A stretch of DNA of 64,000 nt from Nocardia sp. NBC_01329 (GCF_035956715.1 NZ_CP108381.1:2604001-2668000), one strand, 5' to 3'; numbered from the stretch's first letter, positions 44,011-53,136 are shown. Notes: generated by a model not told the origin, from the letters alone. Numbers and translations: made by a program.

Positions 44011-44078
44011 TATGGTGACCACTGTGGCAAGACGATGCTGAAGGTGACCTGAAGCCACCTGAAGAAGATTTCAGCAAG
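44011..44078. promoter_or_regulatory. Response-regulator-type promoter module A (direct repeats plus one inverted copy)
   Basis: Read toward the PepSY gene the strand carries an inverted half (CTGAA), then three TTCAG repeats at 10/11-bp spacing (CTTCAGG, GCTTCAGG, CCTTCAGCA). The nearest repeat is ~61 bp from the PepSY ATG. The same 68-bp module with identical spacing occurs at 55955-56022; about 46 of 68 positions agree by hand count. Confidence 0.75.
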
Positions 44079-44097
44079 TATCTGACAGTCTGGTGGG

Positions 44098-44772
44098 ATG
44101 CGTCTGCTGATCGTGGAGGATGAGAAACGCCTCGCCTCGGCCCTGGCCAAAGGCTTGTCCGCGGAAGGGTTCGCGGTCGATGTCGTACACGACGGCGCCG
44201 AGGGACTGCACCGGGCGACCAGCACCGACTACGACCTGATCATTCTCGACATCATGCTGCCCGGAATGAACGGCTACCGGGTATGTGCGAGCCTGCGCGC
44301 CGCCGGCCACGAAACCCCGGTTCTGATGCTCACCGCCAAGGACGGCGAATACGACGAGGCCGAAGGCCTGGACACCGGCGCCGACGACTACCTCAGCAAG
44401 CCGTTCTCGTATGTGGTTCTGGTGGCGCGGATTCGGGCCCTGCTGCGCCGGCGCACCCGTGGCGGCGTGCAGGTGTTGCGTATCGGCGATCTGGTCGTCG
44501 ACCCCGCCACGCACAGCTGCCGACGCGGCGATCGAGACGTCTCGCTCACAGCCAAGGAGTTCGCAGTACTGGAGCAACTGGCCCTGCGCGCCGGCGAGGT
44601 CGTCTCCAAAGCCGATATCCTGCAGCATGTCTGGGACTTCGCGTACGACGGCGACCCGAATATCGTCGAGGTCTACATCAGTACGCTGCGGCGCAAGATC
44701 GATACGCCCTTCGGCTGCCGGACCATTCTGACAGTGCGCGGGGCGGGATATCGGCTGGCCGCCCGTGGCTGA
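44098..44772 (+). CDS. OmpR-family response regulator
   Basis: 224 aa. Receiver domain with the acidic pair near residues 8-9, phospho-acceptor Asp51 in DLIILDIMLPG, Thr in LMLTAKDG and Lys in LSKPFSYVVLVARI. The winged-helix output domain follows (CRRGDRDVSLTAKEFAVLEQ, VVSKADILQHVWDFAYDGDP, VYISTLRRKIDTPFG). OmpR-type regulators bind 10-11-bp direct repeats like those in modules A and B. It overlaps the sensor kinase gene by 8 bp. The likely targets are the divergent PepSY gene and the 64-aa gene 12 kb away. Confidence 0.92.
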   Translation: MRLLIVEDEKRLASALAKGLSAEGFAVDVVHDGAEGLHRATSTDYDLIILDIMLPGMNGYRVCASLRAAGHETPVLMLTAKDGEYDEAEGLDTGADDYLSKPFSYVVLVARIRALLRRRTRGGVQVLRIGDLVVDPATHSCRRGDRDVSLTAKEFAVLEQLALRAGEVVSKADILQHVWDFAYDGDPNIVEVYISTLRRKIDTPFGCRTILTVRGAGYRLAARG

Positions 44773-46414
44773 ACGAACGCGTAGCCGGAACATGTGGTGG
44801 AGCTCGGTCCGGGCACGCACCACGACCGCGGCCACTGTGGTGGTGGCCATCGCCCTGACCGCGACCGGGCTGATCGTGCTCGCGGCGTTGCGCGGCAACC
44901 TGGTCGACAGCGCGGATCTGCAGGCAGGACAGACCGTTCGCGATATCGCCGGCCAGGTGGAGGCGGGTACACCGCTGTCCCAACTGCGCCTGCCGGACCC
45001 CGAGGACGAACCGGTACAGGTCGTTTCGGCCGACGGGCAGATTCTCGCCGCCGATGACGAACTGCGGGGCCAGGGTCCGATGGCCGATTTCGGACCGGGC
45101 TCCACCGCGGGTGACGACTCCCCGGAGAAGGACGGGCAGGACACTGAGGACGACTCGGCCGACGCGACCGAAGAGGGCGAGAGCGACGATGCGGGCGAGA
45201 GCGACGATGCGGGCGAGAGCGACGAAGACGACGCGGACGAGGACGAACAGGACGGATCACCGGGTTCCGGAAATATCGCCGCAGGTCCCGGAACCGACCG
45301 GGCGATCGGTGCCGACAGGGCAGATACCGGCCGGACCGGTGAGACGCTGTCGACCACCGAACCTGTTTTCGGGCAGTCGCAGTTGACAGTGGGCGATACC
45401 GAGCCGAGCAGTTATCGGATCGCCGCCCTGGCGAGCACGACTACAGACGGCCGAGCGGTCACCGTTTACGCGGGTGCGTCGCTGGATACCGCCGACAGTG
45501 CGGTCGCCGATGCGCGGCGCGCCATGCTGATCGGCCTGCCGTTGCTGCTCGCCGTTGTCGCCGGGGTGACCTGGCTGGTGACACGGTGGGCGTTACGGCC
45601 GGTCGAGTCCATCCGGTCCGAACTCGCCGAGATCATGCACGGAGACCTGTCGCGACGGGTCCCCGAACCCGCCGCCCGCGATGAGATCGCCCGGTTGGCC
45701 GCCACCACCAACGACACCCTCGCCGCACTGGAGCAGTCCTCGGAACGGCAGCGCCGGTTCATCGCCGATGCCGCGCACGAACTGCGCAGCCCCATCGCCA
45801 GTTTGCGTACCCAGCTCGAGGTTTCGCAGGCGTATCCGGGTCTACTCGAGCTGGACGGGTTGCTGGGCGATACCGTCCGCCTGGAACATCTCGCGGCAGA
45901 TCTGCTGCTGCTGGCCCGGCTCGACGCGGGCGAGCAACCGCGATCGGACCGGGTCGATCTCGAGACGCTGGTCCAGGAGGAGCTGATCCACCGGGTCGGC
46001 GACCGGATACCGGTCGCCTCCGAACTCCTCGGCGGACCGCTCGTGATCACCGGCAGCCGCACCCAGATGGCCCGGGTCCTGGGTAATCTCGTCGACAATG
46101 CGCAGCGGCACGCCACGAAGACGGTGCGAGTGACATTGGAACACCGTGGCGAACACGCTGTCCTCGCTGTCGCCGACGACGGCCCCGGCGTCCCCGAAAC
46201 CGACCGGGAGCGGATCTTCCAGCGTTTCGTACGCCTCGACGATGCCCGTAGCCGGGACGAAGGCGGTGCGGGCCTCGGGCTGGCAATCGTTCGCGATGTG
46301 GTCGGGCGCCACGGTGGCTCGATCCGGGTCGAGCCCGCGGATTCCGGCGGCGCTCGATTCGTGGTGCGGCTTCCGCTCACGCCTCGATCGTCCGATCAGC
46401 ATCGGCGATCATGA
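44765..46414 (+). CDS. Sensor histidine kinase with acidic extracytoplasmic loop
   Basis: 549 aa, GTG start. TM1 ~20-42 (TVVVAIALTATGLIVLAAL), then a long sensor loop containing an Asp/Glu/Ser-rich stretch with a short repeat (ESDDAGESDDAGESDEDDAD), TM2 (MLIGLPLLLAVVAGVTWLV), HAMP, H-box with His338 in ADAAHELRSPIASL, N-box LGNLVDNAQRH, G1 VADDGPGVP and G2 GAGLGLAIVRDV. The acidic loop could bind cations such as Ca2+ or Mg2+ (inferred). The next gene starts at ATGA over its stop. Confidence 0.92.
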   Translation: MAERTRSRNMWWSSVRARTTTAATVVVAIALTATGLIVLAALRGNLVDSADLQAGQTVRDIAGQVEAGTPLSQLRLPDPEDEPVQVVSADGQILAADDELRGQGPMADFGPGSTAGDDSPEKDGQDTEDDSADATEEGESDDAGESDDAGESDEDDADEDEQDGSPGSGNIAAGPGTDRAIGADRADTGRTGETLSTTEPVFGQSQLTVGDTEPSSYRIAALASTTTDGRAVTVYAGASLDTADSAVADARRAMLIGLPLLLAVVAGVTWLVTRWALRPVESIRSELAEIMHGDLSRRVPEPAARDEIARLAATTNDTLAALEQSSERQRRFIADAAHELRSPIASLRTQLEVSQAYPGLLELDGLLGDTVRLEHLAADLLLLARLDAGEQPRSDRVDLETLVQEELIHRVGDRIPVASELLGGPLVITGSRTQMARVLGNLVDNAQRHATKTVRVTLEHRGEHAVLAVADDGPGVPETDRERIFQRFVRLDDARSRDEGGAGLGLAIVRDVVGRHGGSIRVEPADSGGARFVVRLPLTPRSSDQHRRS

Positions 46415-47556
46415 TGCAGGAGGCGGCCGAGGAGGTAGTAGCAAATTTCCCGATACTGGTGATCGGTGCGGGACAGTCCGGGCTTTCGGCCGGCTATCAC
46501 CTGCGCCGGCGTGGACTTGTCCCCGGGCGGGATTTCCTCATCGTCGACCATGCTCCGGGCCCCGGTGGCGCCTGGCAGTTCCGCTGGCCGTCGCTGACCC
46601 TGAGCACGGTGAACCGGGTCCACGACCTGCCCGGCATGGCCTTCACCGAGAACTCGCGGGCCACCGACCCGGGTTCGGCCGGCGTCGACGTCCCGGCAGC
46701 GACCGCGGTGCCCCGCTACTACCAGCGCTACGAAGAACATTTCGAGCTGGCGGTACGCAGGCCCGTGAGTGTTCGGGTGGTATGCGACCGGAGGGAACGC
46801 GACGGGCTGCTGCACGTCGAAACCGACCGGGCGGGGACCATCCTGGTACGCGGTCTGATCAATGGAACCGGGACCTGGGAACATCCCTTCGTCCCGTATT
46901 ACCGTGGCGCCGAAACCTTCGCCGGCCGGCAACTGCACACCCGCGACTACCGCAGCCCGGACGAGTTCGCCGGGCAGCACGTGGTCGTGGTCGGGGGTGG
47001 GATCTCCGCGGTCCAGTTGCTCGACGAGATATCGCGCGTCACCTCCACCACCTGGGTGACGCGGTCCGAACCGGCGTTCCGGGACAACGCGTTCGATGCG
47101 GACGCGGGCCGGCGGGCGGTGGCGATCGTCGAGGACAGAGTGCGCCGGGGGCTCCCGCCGGGCTCGGTGGTCTCGGTGACCGGCCTCCCGCTCGACGAAC
47201 GGCTCCGGGCGGCCCGTGACCGCGGCGTATTACAGCGCCGGCCGATGTTCGACCAGATCGAGCCCGAGGGCGTGCGGTGGGCCGACGGGAGCTTCCGGGC
47301 CGCGCAGGTGATCCTGTGGGCGACCGGATTCCGCAGCGCTCTGGATCACCTGGCCCCGCTGCGGCTGCGCGGACCGGGCGGCGGAATCGCCATGACCGGC
47401 GGGCTCGCCACCCAGGTGGCGGTGGATCCTCGAATCCATCTGATCGGCTACGGACCGTCTGCCAGTACGGTGGGCGCGAACCGGGCCGGTCGGGCGGCCG
47501 CGGCGGAACTCACCGGCTACCTGGGCCTGAACCGAACCGTCGAGCCGGGCGACTGA
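46411..47556 (+). CDS. Flavin-containing monooxygenase-like protein
   Basis: 381 aa; the start overlaps the kinase stop (ATGA). FAD-binding VIGAGQSGLSAGYHL, PGGAWQFRWPSLTLSTVN, second Rossmann VVVVGGGISAVQLLDEI and the late IILWATGFR-type motif (VILWATGFRSALDHLAPL). This is the short class B-like FMO family common in actinobacteria. Close coupling to a two-component system is odd for such an enzyme; it may sense or modify the signal, or merely ride on the transcript. Confidence 0.83.
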   Translation: MMQEAAEEVVANFPILVIGAGQSGLSAGYHLRRRGLVPGRDFLIVDHAPGPGGAWQFRWPSLTLSTVNRVHDLPGMAFTENSRATDPGSAGVDVPAATAVPRYYQRYEEHFELAVRRPVSVRVVCDRRERDGLLHVETDRAGTILVRGLINGTGTWEHPFVPYYRGAETFAGRQLHTRDYRSPDEFAGQHVVVVGGGISAVQLLDEISRVTSTTWVTRSEPAFRDNAFDADAGRRAVAIVEDRVRRGLPPGSVVSVTGLPLDERLRAARDRGVLQRRPMFDQIEPEGVRWADGSFRAAQVILWATGFRSALDHLAPLRLRGPGGGIAMTGGLATQVAVDPRIHLIGYGPSASTVGANRAGRAAAAELTGYLGLNRTVEPGD

Positions 47557-47589
47557 TCCGGTGCGGCGAGGGCGGACGGTTCACCCTGT

Positions 47590-48198
47590 TCAGTTCAGTA
47601 GGTCGTCCAGAATCCGGCGGGCGGTCACGACCCGTGCATCGTCACCCAGTTGGCGCGCCGTGTTGGCGGCGCTGACGATCGCATCGATCTCGAAAGCCAG
47701 GGCCTCCACACTCCGCCCGGGCAGATCACCGGTTTCCTGAGCCTTGCGGATCTCCGCCGCCAGGAACTGCATCCAGTCCTCGTGATCCACGGCGACCGCG
47801 TCACGAACCGGACCCGGTCTACTGTCGAATTCGGCGAGTACTGCGGCGCGGAAACAGCCGCCCGGGAATACCGGGTCGGTGATATAGCCCAGCCAGCGTT
47901 CGACCAGGGTGCGCAGCCTGGGCAGACCTCGCGGTACCGCCAGTGCGGGCGTGATGATCTGCTCGACGAACACCTCACGCCCCGCCCGGATCGCCGCCAG
48001 CTGGAGCGCTTCCTTCGTTTTGAACAGTGTGGCGATTCCGCTCTTGCTGATGCCCAGATCAGTCGCCAGCCGGCCCAGGCTGACACCCGCGAGTCCGTCG
48101 ACCGATGCCACATCTGCGGCGTGCCGGGCAATCGCGGCCCGCGATCGGGCGCCTTTCACCAGCCGTTGATCCGCACTCACCTCTGCCATACGGACCAT
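47590..48198 (-). CDS. TetR-family repressor of the adjacent MFS exporter
   Basis: 202 aa; ATG at 48198 with GAGGGAAG upstream. HTH RSRAAIARHAADVASVDGLA, GVSLGRLATDLGISKSGI, FKTKEALQLAAIRAGR. The C-terminal part (LVERWLGYITDPVFPGGCFR and a final helix) matches the TetR_C_6-like group. It is divergent from the MFS gene; two palindromes fill the 90-bp gap. Confidence 0.87.
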   Translation of the reverse strand: MVRMAEVSADQRLVKGARSRAAIARHAADVASVDGLAGVSLGRLATDLGISKSGIATLFKTKEALQLAAIRAGREVFVEQIITPALAVPRGLPRLRTLVERWLGYITDPVFPGGCFRAAVLAEFDSRPGPVRDAVAVDHEDWMQFLAAEIRKAQETGDLPGRSVEALAFEIDAIVSAANTARQLGDDARVVTARRILDDLLN

Positions 48199-48218
48199 TC
48201 TGACACTTCCCTCTTGTC

Positions 48219-48258
48219 AATACGAACGATCGGTCGTATTTTCTATACGAACGTTCGT
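48219..48258. promoter_or_regulatory. Tandem operators for the divergent TetR/MFS pair
   Basis: A near-perfect 22-bp palindrome at 48219-48240 (half-sites AATACGAACGA and AATACGACCGA) and a perfect 12-bp palindrome ACGAACGTTCGT at 48247-48258. Both share the ACGAACG core, as expected for two dimers of the same TetR protein. Confidence 0.78.
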
Positions 48259-48288
48259 GCGTTTTATTCCTCCAGCCTCAGGACTTCC

Positions 48289-49689
48289 ATGACCGAAATA
48301 CAAGTGCGGACCGGCGGCCCGCAATCCACCGGAAACGCCACCGGCGCACTCGTCGTCGCCGCCGGCGCGGCCTTTCTCGCTTTCCTCGACCTGTCGGTCG
48401 TCAATATCGCCTTCCCCTCCCTCATCCGCGACCACCCCGGCACCTCGACCACCACCCTGACCTGGGTGGTCAGCGGATACGCCGTTGCTTTCGCCGCGCT
48501 GCTCACTCCCGGCGGCCGGGTCGCCGACACAGTGGGACGGCGCACACTTTTCCTCGCCGCCCTGATCGGTTTCGCATTTACCTCGCTGCTGTGCGGGCTC
48601 GCACCGAACGCCGGCTGGCTCGTCGCCGGACGCGTGGCACAGGGTGCGACGGCCGCGCTGATGGTGCCTTCCGCCCTCGGCGCGTTGCTCAGCGTCACGC
48701 CGCGCGAACGGATCGGCGGCGCCATCGCGGCCTGGTCCGCGGCCGGTGGTCTCGCTGCGGTCGTAGGGCCGGCGGTCGGTGGTGCGCTGGTCGAAGCCTT
48801 CGGCTGGCGTTCGGTCTTCGTGATCAATGTGCCGATCGCACTTGCGCTGGCCGGTATGGCATTTCGCATATTGGTATCGGACACCGTGGGTACCCGGGGC
48901 GCCCTGCCGGACCCGGTCGGGACGATCATGATCACACTAGGATTGGCCGGGCTCGTCGCCGGAGTCACCGAGGGTCAGCGCTGGGGCTGGACCGCGCCCG
49001 GCACCCTCGCACTCCTCGGATTCGGCGCCGCTCTGACCCTCGCCGCCCTCCGCCGTTCGTTCCGCCATCCGAATCCAGCCCTCGCCGTCGATCTCTGGCG
49101 GAACCGGACGTTCGCGCTGGCCAATGCCGCCTCCTTCGCTTTCGGTGCCGCCATGTTCGCCTGGCTGCTGGCCGGTCCGATGTTCCTCGACACACTGTGG
49201 GGCTATTCGGTACTCGGCTCGGCCGCGGCGTTGAGCGTGGGCGCGGTGGCCTCCATGGTGACCGCGACACTCACCGGTCGCATCACGGCGCCGGGTACCC
49301 GGCGCTGGGCCGGGGTGCTCGGTGTCCTGATGTTCATCGCCACCCTCGTCTGGATGAGCACTGATGCGTTCGGCCCCACGCCGGCACTGTGGTCTGCATG
49401 GATACCGGCCGGGGTGCTGGGCGGCGGCGGTATCGGGATCGCGGTGACCGTCCTGGGCACCACCGCCGCGAGCGCGTTACCGCCGCACCGGTTCGCAGCG
49501 GGTACCGGCATGAACCTGACCGCCCGGCAATTGGGCGGCGCGCTCGGAATCGCCGCGCTCGCCGCGGTACTCGCGGCGCACCCCGAAGACCCCCGAGCCG
49601 GTTTCCACTTTCTGTTCCTGCTCTGCGCGGGCTTCGCCGCCGTCGCGGCCTGCCTGATCGCGGTCCCGTCCCGACAGGAGTCGATATGA
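48289..49689 (+). CDS. MFS drug-efflux transporter (DHA2/EmrB type)
   Basis: 466 aa. Fourteen helices with the family motifs LDLSVVNIAFPSLIRD, TWVVSGYAVAFAALLTPGGR, GRVAQGATAALMVPSALG and WRSVFVINVPIALALAG. It exports hydrophobic or toxic compounds against protons. Its stop overlaps the SGNH hydrolase start (ATGA). The divergent TetR regulator and two operators upstream suggest ligand-induced expression, the usual set-up for efflux pumps. Confidence 0.9.
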   Translation: MTEIQVRTGGPQSTGNATGALVVAAGAAFLAFLDLSVVNIAFPSLIRDHPGTSTTTLTWVVSGYAVAFAALLTPGGRVADTVGRRTLFLAALIGFAFTSLLCGLAPNAGWLVAGRVAQGATAALMVPSALGALLSVTPRERIGGAIAAWSAAGGLAAVVGPAVGGALVEAFGWRSVFVINVPIALALAGMAFRILVSDTVGTRGALPDPVGTIMITLGLAGLVAGVTEGQRWGWTAPGTLALLGFGAALTLAALRRSFRHPNPALAVDLWRNRTFALANAASFAFGAAMFAWLLAGPMFLDTLWGYSVLGSAAALSVGAVASMVTATLTGRITAPGTRRWAGVLGVLMFIATLVWMSTDAFGPTPALWSAWIPAGVLGGGGIGIAVTVLGTTAASALPPHRFAAGTGMNLTARQLGGALGIAALAAVLAAHPEDPRAGFHFLFLLCAGFAAVAACLIAVPSRQESI

Positions 49690-50393
49690 TCCACCGCCAC
49701 CTCCACACCGAATCCGACGATCCGATGCTGATCACCTCGGACAATGCCCGTGCGCTACTGCACGGCGCGCCGTGGCGGCGCTACGCGGTGCTCGGCGATT
49801 CCATTGCGCAGGGGGTTGGCGACGCATCGGCGGGCTACCGCGATATCGGCTGGGCCGAACGCGTCGCCGAGGTGCTCACCGCGGTGAATCCCGGTATGGC
49901 CTACCTGAACACCGGCAGGATCGGCGCCACCTCCGATCAGATGCTCGACGAACAACTATCACGGGTACTGGATTTCCGGCCCGACCTCGTGCACGTGAGC
50001 TGCGGCGGAAACGATCTGTTCCATCCCGGCGGCGACCCGGATCGGTTGCGGGCCAATCTCGATACCGCGTTCTCCGCGCTCGCCGCCACCGGCGCCCAGT
50101 TGTGCGTATTCACGGTCGCCGATGTCTGGGAAACCGCCAGAATGGCGCCGATGCGGCCCATGCGCCCCCGGATGGCCGAACTCAACGAGATCGTCCGCGC
50201 GCAGGCCGCCCGACACGACGCGCTGCTGGTGGACCTCTGGGAGCATCCATTGCGGCTACGTCCGGACCTCATGAGCGCCGACCTCATCCATTTCACGACC
50301 AGTGGGCACGCGGTGGTCGCGACGGAGATGATCCGAGCTCTGGCCCAGCGGATCTCGGCAACCGCCCCGCAAGTCGGACCGGCGCGACTCTGA
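49686..50393 (+). CDS. SGNH/GDSL-type hydrolase
   Basis: 235 aa. Block I GDSIAQGVGDAS (catalytic Ser), block III CGGNDLF (oxyanion Asn), block V SADLIHFTTSGH (Asp and His). An esterase or lipase-like cytoplasmic enzyme, no signal peptide. It is coupled to the MFS gene by ATGA, so it may act on the exported compound or simply be in the same operon. Confidence 0.87.
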   Translation: MIHRHLHTESDDPMLITSDNARALLHGAPWRRYAVLGDSIAQGVGDASAGYRDIGWAERVAEVLTAVNPGMAYLNTGRIGATSDQMLDEQLSRVLDFRPDLVHVSCGGNDLFHPGGDPDRLRANLDTAFSALAATGAQLCVFTVADVWETARMAPMRPMRPRMAELNEIVRAQAARHDALLVDLWEHPLRLRPDLMSADLIHFTTSGHAVVATEMIRALAQRISATAPQVGPARL

Positions 50394-50924
50394 ACAGGAT
50401 CCACTTTGTCGGCGGAAGCGGTTAAGATCTGCGCCGGGCATGAGCGAGGAGGAGAAGGTACCGACGTGGGAAGCTTCGGCCGTAGGTCACGGGCGCGGTG
50501 GGGATCCGGGGCAGGGGTAACAATCCCCGCGATCACTGCGGGTCGGGGGGTCGACCCATAAGCTCACGCGAGCATTCACAGGTGGCTGTTCCACCGAGGT
50601 GAGCACCGCCGGCTCAATGGATTTCGTTGCCGCCCTGGCTCGGCCGCGATCTGCCGGACATCTACCCGCACCACTCCGCATCGGCGGTGCGTCATCGAGA
50701 AGTCGACTCTTCCCTGGCCGTCACCGGTCGCAGGAGAGACGGGTAGCGATGTCCGGGCAAATACCGGGCGAGGATCGCGATTCCGGCGGCGCTCACCTGT
50801 CCTCACCCCGGACAGATCCCACCACAGCGTGTTGGCCCGGAGTCGTCACATTCCCGGTATTCCTCCCGAACCGCGCACTGCCCGATCACTGTTCACCATC
50901 ACGTATTTCCATGAAGGAGTTCCC
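50394..50924. other. 530-bp intergenic region with a doubtful small ORF
   Basis: A very strong Shine-Dalgarno (GAGGAGGAGAAGG) at ~50446 precedes a GTG at 50466 that opens 31 codons (GSFGRRSRARWGSGAG near the start), ending at 50561; a nearby ATG at 50440 opens 26 codons. The sequence looks like a cut-off N-terminus. The rest of the gap shows nothing except the lipoprotein's own promoter region. Confidence 0.4.
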
Positions 50925-51515
50925 ATGTCCAGACGTTCGCCCGCGTTCCGGATCCCCGGTGTCATGGCAGGCCTCGTCGTGCTGAGCTGTGCCGTGCTGA
51001 CCCTGTCCGGGTGTACCGGCGGGGAAGACTCGGCCCAGGGTTCCCCGGCTTCGCCGGCAGTCACGGTTCCCGGACAGAACGGCGCAGACGACGGCGGCGA
51101 CGTCGACTTCGATGCCGCCATCGGCGACTGTGTCGCGCTGTCTGGGACGATGATGGACGCGGAGATCGACCACGCACCGTGCGGTTCGGCGAATTCGAAC
51201 TACAAGGTGGTCGCCAAAGCACCTACCCAGGACGGCTGTGCCTCCGATGTCGACCAGACGTACTACGTGACGCTGGGCGGCGAGGAACAGGGCGCCCTGT
51301 GCCTCGATATCGACTGGATCGAGGGCCAGTGCATGACCGTTCCGTCGGGCAGCGACAGCCCCACCCACAGCCCGTGCACGCCGGGTAAGCCCGATACCGT
51401 TCACGTGCTGAAGATCCTGACCGGTACCACCGACGAATCCGGGTGCCCCGACGCGGCCACCAGCTACTACACCTACGACGAGAGGCAACTCGTCACCTGC
51501 GTCGCCGAGGTGTAG
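50925..51515 (+). CDS. LppU-like lipoprotein
   Basis: 196 aa; ATG at 50925 after AAGGAG. Lipoprotein signal ends at VLTLSGC (lipobox Cys ~31). The mature domain has six to eight regularly placed Cys (IGDCVAL, HAPCGSANS, TQDGCASD, LCLDIDWIEGQC, SPCTPG, SGCPDAATS, VTCVAEV), the pattern of the LppU/SSGP lipoproteins of mycolic-acid bacteria, which form disulfide-rich beta domains at the envelope. Function is not known. A strong terminator follows. Confidence 0.83.
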   Translation: MSRRSPAFRIPGVMAGLVVLSCAVLTLSGCTGGEDSAQGSPASPAVTVPGQNGADDGGDVDFDAAIGDCVALSGTMMDAEIDHAPCGSANSNYKVVAKAPTQDGCASDVDQTYYVTLGGEEQGALCLDIDWIEGQCMTVPSGSDSPTHSPCTPGKPDTVHVLKILTGTTDESGCPDAATSYYTYDERQLVTCVAEV

Positions 51516-51537
51516 CGGCACGTCCGGTTACCGGCAG

Positions 51538-51569
51538 GCGTGGCCTCACCTCGGGGTGTGAGGCCACGC
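51538..51569 (+). terminator. Terminator after the LppU-like gene
   Basis: Perfect 12-bp stem GCGTGGCCTCAC/GTGAGGCCACGC with an 8-nt loop, 23 bp after the stop codon. Confidence 0.85.
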
Positions 51570-51722
51570 GCGCTCCGGGCTGCTCGGGCCCGGAAATTCG
51601 GCCCCGGGCCGATAACGGCGGCACTGTTTGCCGCTGACCAGCGGAGTTACACTGAATTCGGTACTCGAATACGCGCAATGTCCACGTATGGCGGGGGGAT
51701 AGCCGCTACCAGGACTGCTGTG

Positions 51723-52439
51723 ATGGATATCCGAACAGACGAGATAGCCGCCGGTATCTACCGATTCTCCACCTTCGTACCCGAGCTCGGCCCGACCGGT
51801 TTCACCTTCAATCAGTTCTTCGTCGACGCAGCGGAACCCTTGCTGTTCCATACCGGGATGCGGGCGCTGTTTCCCTCCGTTTCCGCCGCCGTAGCGCGGA
51901 TCAGGCCCGTCGAGGACCTCCGCTGGATCACCTTCGGTCATGTGGAGGCCGACGAGAGCGGTGCGATGAATCTGTTCCTGAACGCGGCGCCACGCGCACA
52001 GGTGGCGCACGGTGTCGTGGGCTGTGAGGTCTCGCTGAACGATCTGGCCGATCGGCTCCCGTTGCAACTTGCCGACGGCGAGATCATCGATCTGGGTGAC
52101 CGCCGCATCCAGCATCTCGACACCCCGCACGCACCGCACAACTGGGAGGCACGGGTCCTGTACGAGGAGGCCACCGGTGTGCTGTTCTGCGGCGATCTGA
52201 TGACCCAACTCGGGAACGGTCCCGCGATGACCGGCGCCGATCTGGTCGGCCCGGCCGAGGTCGCCGAGGACGCCTTCCACGCGACATCGCTGGGACCGGC
52301 CGTTCCGGCGACGTTGCACCGGCTGGCCGAATTGCGGCCGACCACACTTGCCGTGATGCACGGCTCGAGTTTCACCGGCGACGGGGCCGCGGCCCTGCAC
52401 GACCTCGCAACGGTCTACGAGAACCGGATGGCCGCCTGA
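51723..52439 (+). CDS. Metallo-beta-lactamase-fold hydrolase (flavodiiron-like)
   Basis: 238 aa from the ATG at 51723 (AGGAC upstream; a longer frame starts at 51678). The metal-binding pattern HVEADE (H-x-E-x-D, as in flavodiiron/ODP proteins rather than the HxHxDH of beta-lactamases), later HNWEARVLYEEATG, FCGDLM and MHGSSF provide further ligands. It probably binds two metals, perhaps acting in oxygen or NO handling, but no flavodoxin domain is attached. Family members in mycobacteria are annotated as MBL-fold metallo-hydrolases. Confidence 0.78.
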   Translation: MDIRTDEIAAGIYRFSTFVPELGPTGFTFNQFFVDAAEPLLFHTGMRALFPSVSAAVARIRPVEDLRWITFGHVEADESGAMNLFLNAAPRAQVAHGVVGCEVSLNDLADRLPLQLADGEIIDLGDRRIQHLDTPHAPHNWEARVLYEEATGVLFCGDLMTQLGNGPAMTGADLVGPAEVAEDAFHATSLGPAVPATLHRLAELRPTTLAVMHGSSFTGDGAAALHDLATVYENRMAA

Positions 52440-52497
52440 CGGCCCGTAGGGTTCGACAGGGTGTCACATACCCGGTGACCGAGCGAGGAGAAACTGG

Positions 52498-53136
52498 ATG
52501 AGCGGACACGACCGGCCGGCTCGCACACCGAGCCGATGGGAGGAACTGACAGCGGCCGACCCCGCCCAATCCGACTGGTACGTGCAGCGGTTCCGAACAT
52601 TGGCGGCCGAGGGACACGACATCTTCGGCGAGGCACGGCTGATCGATGCGATGCTGGGCCGGCGCGGTCGTGTACTCGATGCGGGCTGCGGGCCCGGACG
52701 GCTCGGCGGGCACCTGCACAACGCCGGTCATTCGGTCGTCGGCGTCGATATCGACCCGGTCCTGATCGCCGCCGCCGAAGCCGACTACCCCGGCCCGACC
52801 TGGCTGGTCGGTGATCTCGCCGAACTGGATCTGCCGGCCCGCGGCGTCGCCGCGGATTTCGATGTGATCGTCTGCGCCGGCAATGTGATGACATTCCTGG
52901 CGCCGCCCACCCGGCCGGCAGTGCTGGCCGGATTCGCACGCCATCTCGCACCGGAGGGCAGGGTTGTCACCGGGTTCGGCGCCGGCCGCGGCTACGATTT
53001 CGCGCAGTTCCGCGCCGACGCCGACGAACAGGGACTCACCGTGGATCTCCTGCTGTCCACCTGGGATCTGCGACCGTTCACGGAGGGCTCGGAATTCCTG
53101 GTCGCGGTGTTCTCACCCGCGCATGCCGATCGGTGA
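52498..53136 (+). CDS. Class I SAM-dependent methyltransferase
   Basis: 212 aa; ATG with GAGGAG upstream. Motif I VLDAGCGPGRLGGHL near residue 58, acidic motif VVGVDIDPVL near 82, and VIVCAGNVMTFLAP near 125. Typical length for small actinobacterial methyltransferases of the UbiE/BioC type. Substrate not evident from neighbours. Confidence 0.87.
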   Translation: MSGHDRPARTPSRWEELTAADPAQSDWYVQRFRTLAAEGHDIFGEARLIDAMLGRRGRVLDAGCGPGRLGGHLHNAGHSVVGVDIDPVLIAAAEADYPGPTWLVGDLAELDLPARGVAADFDVIVCAGNVMTFLAPPTRPAVLAGFARHLAPEGRVVTGFGAGRGYDFAQFRADADEQGLTVDLLLSTWDLRPFTEGSEFLVAVFSPAHADR

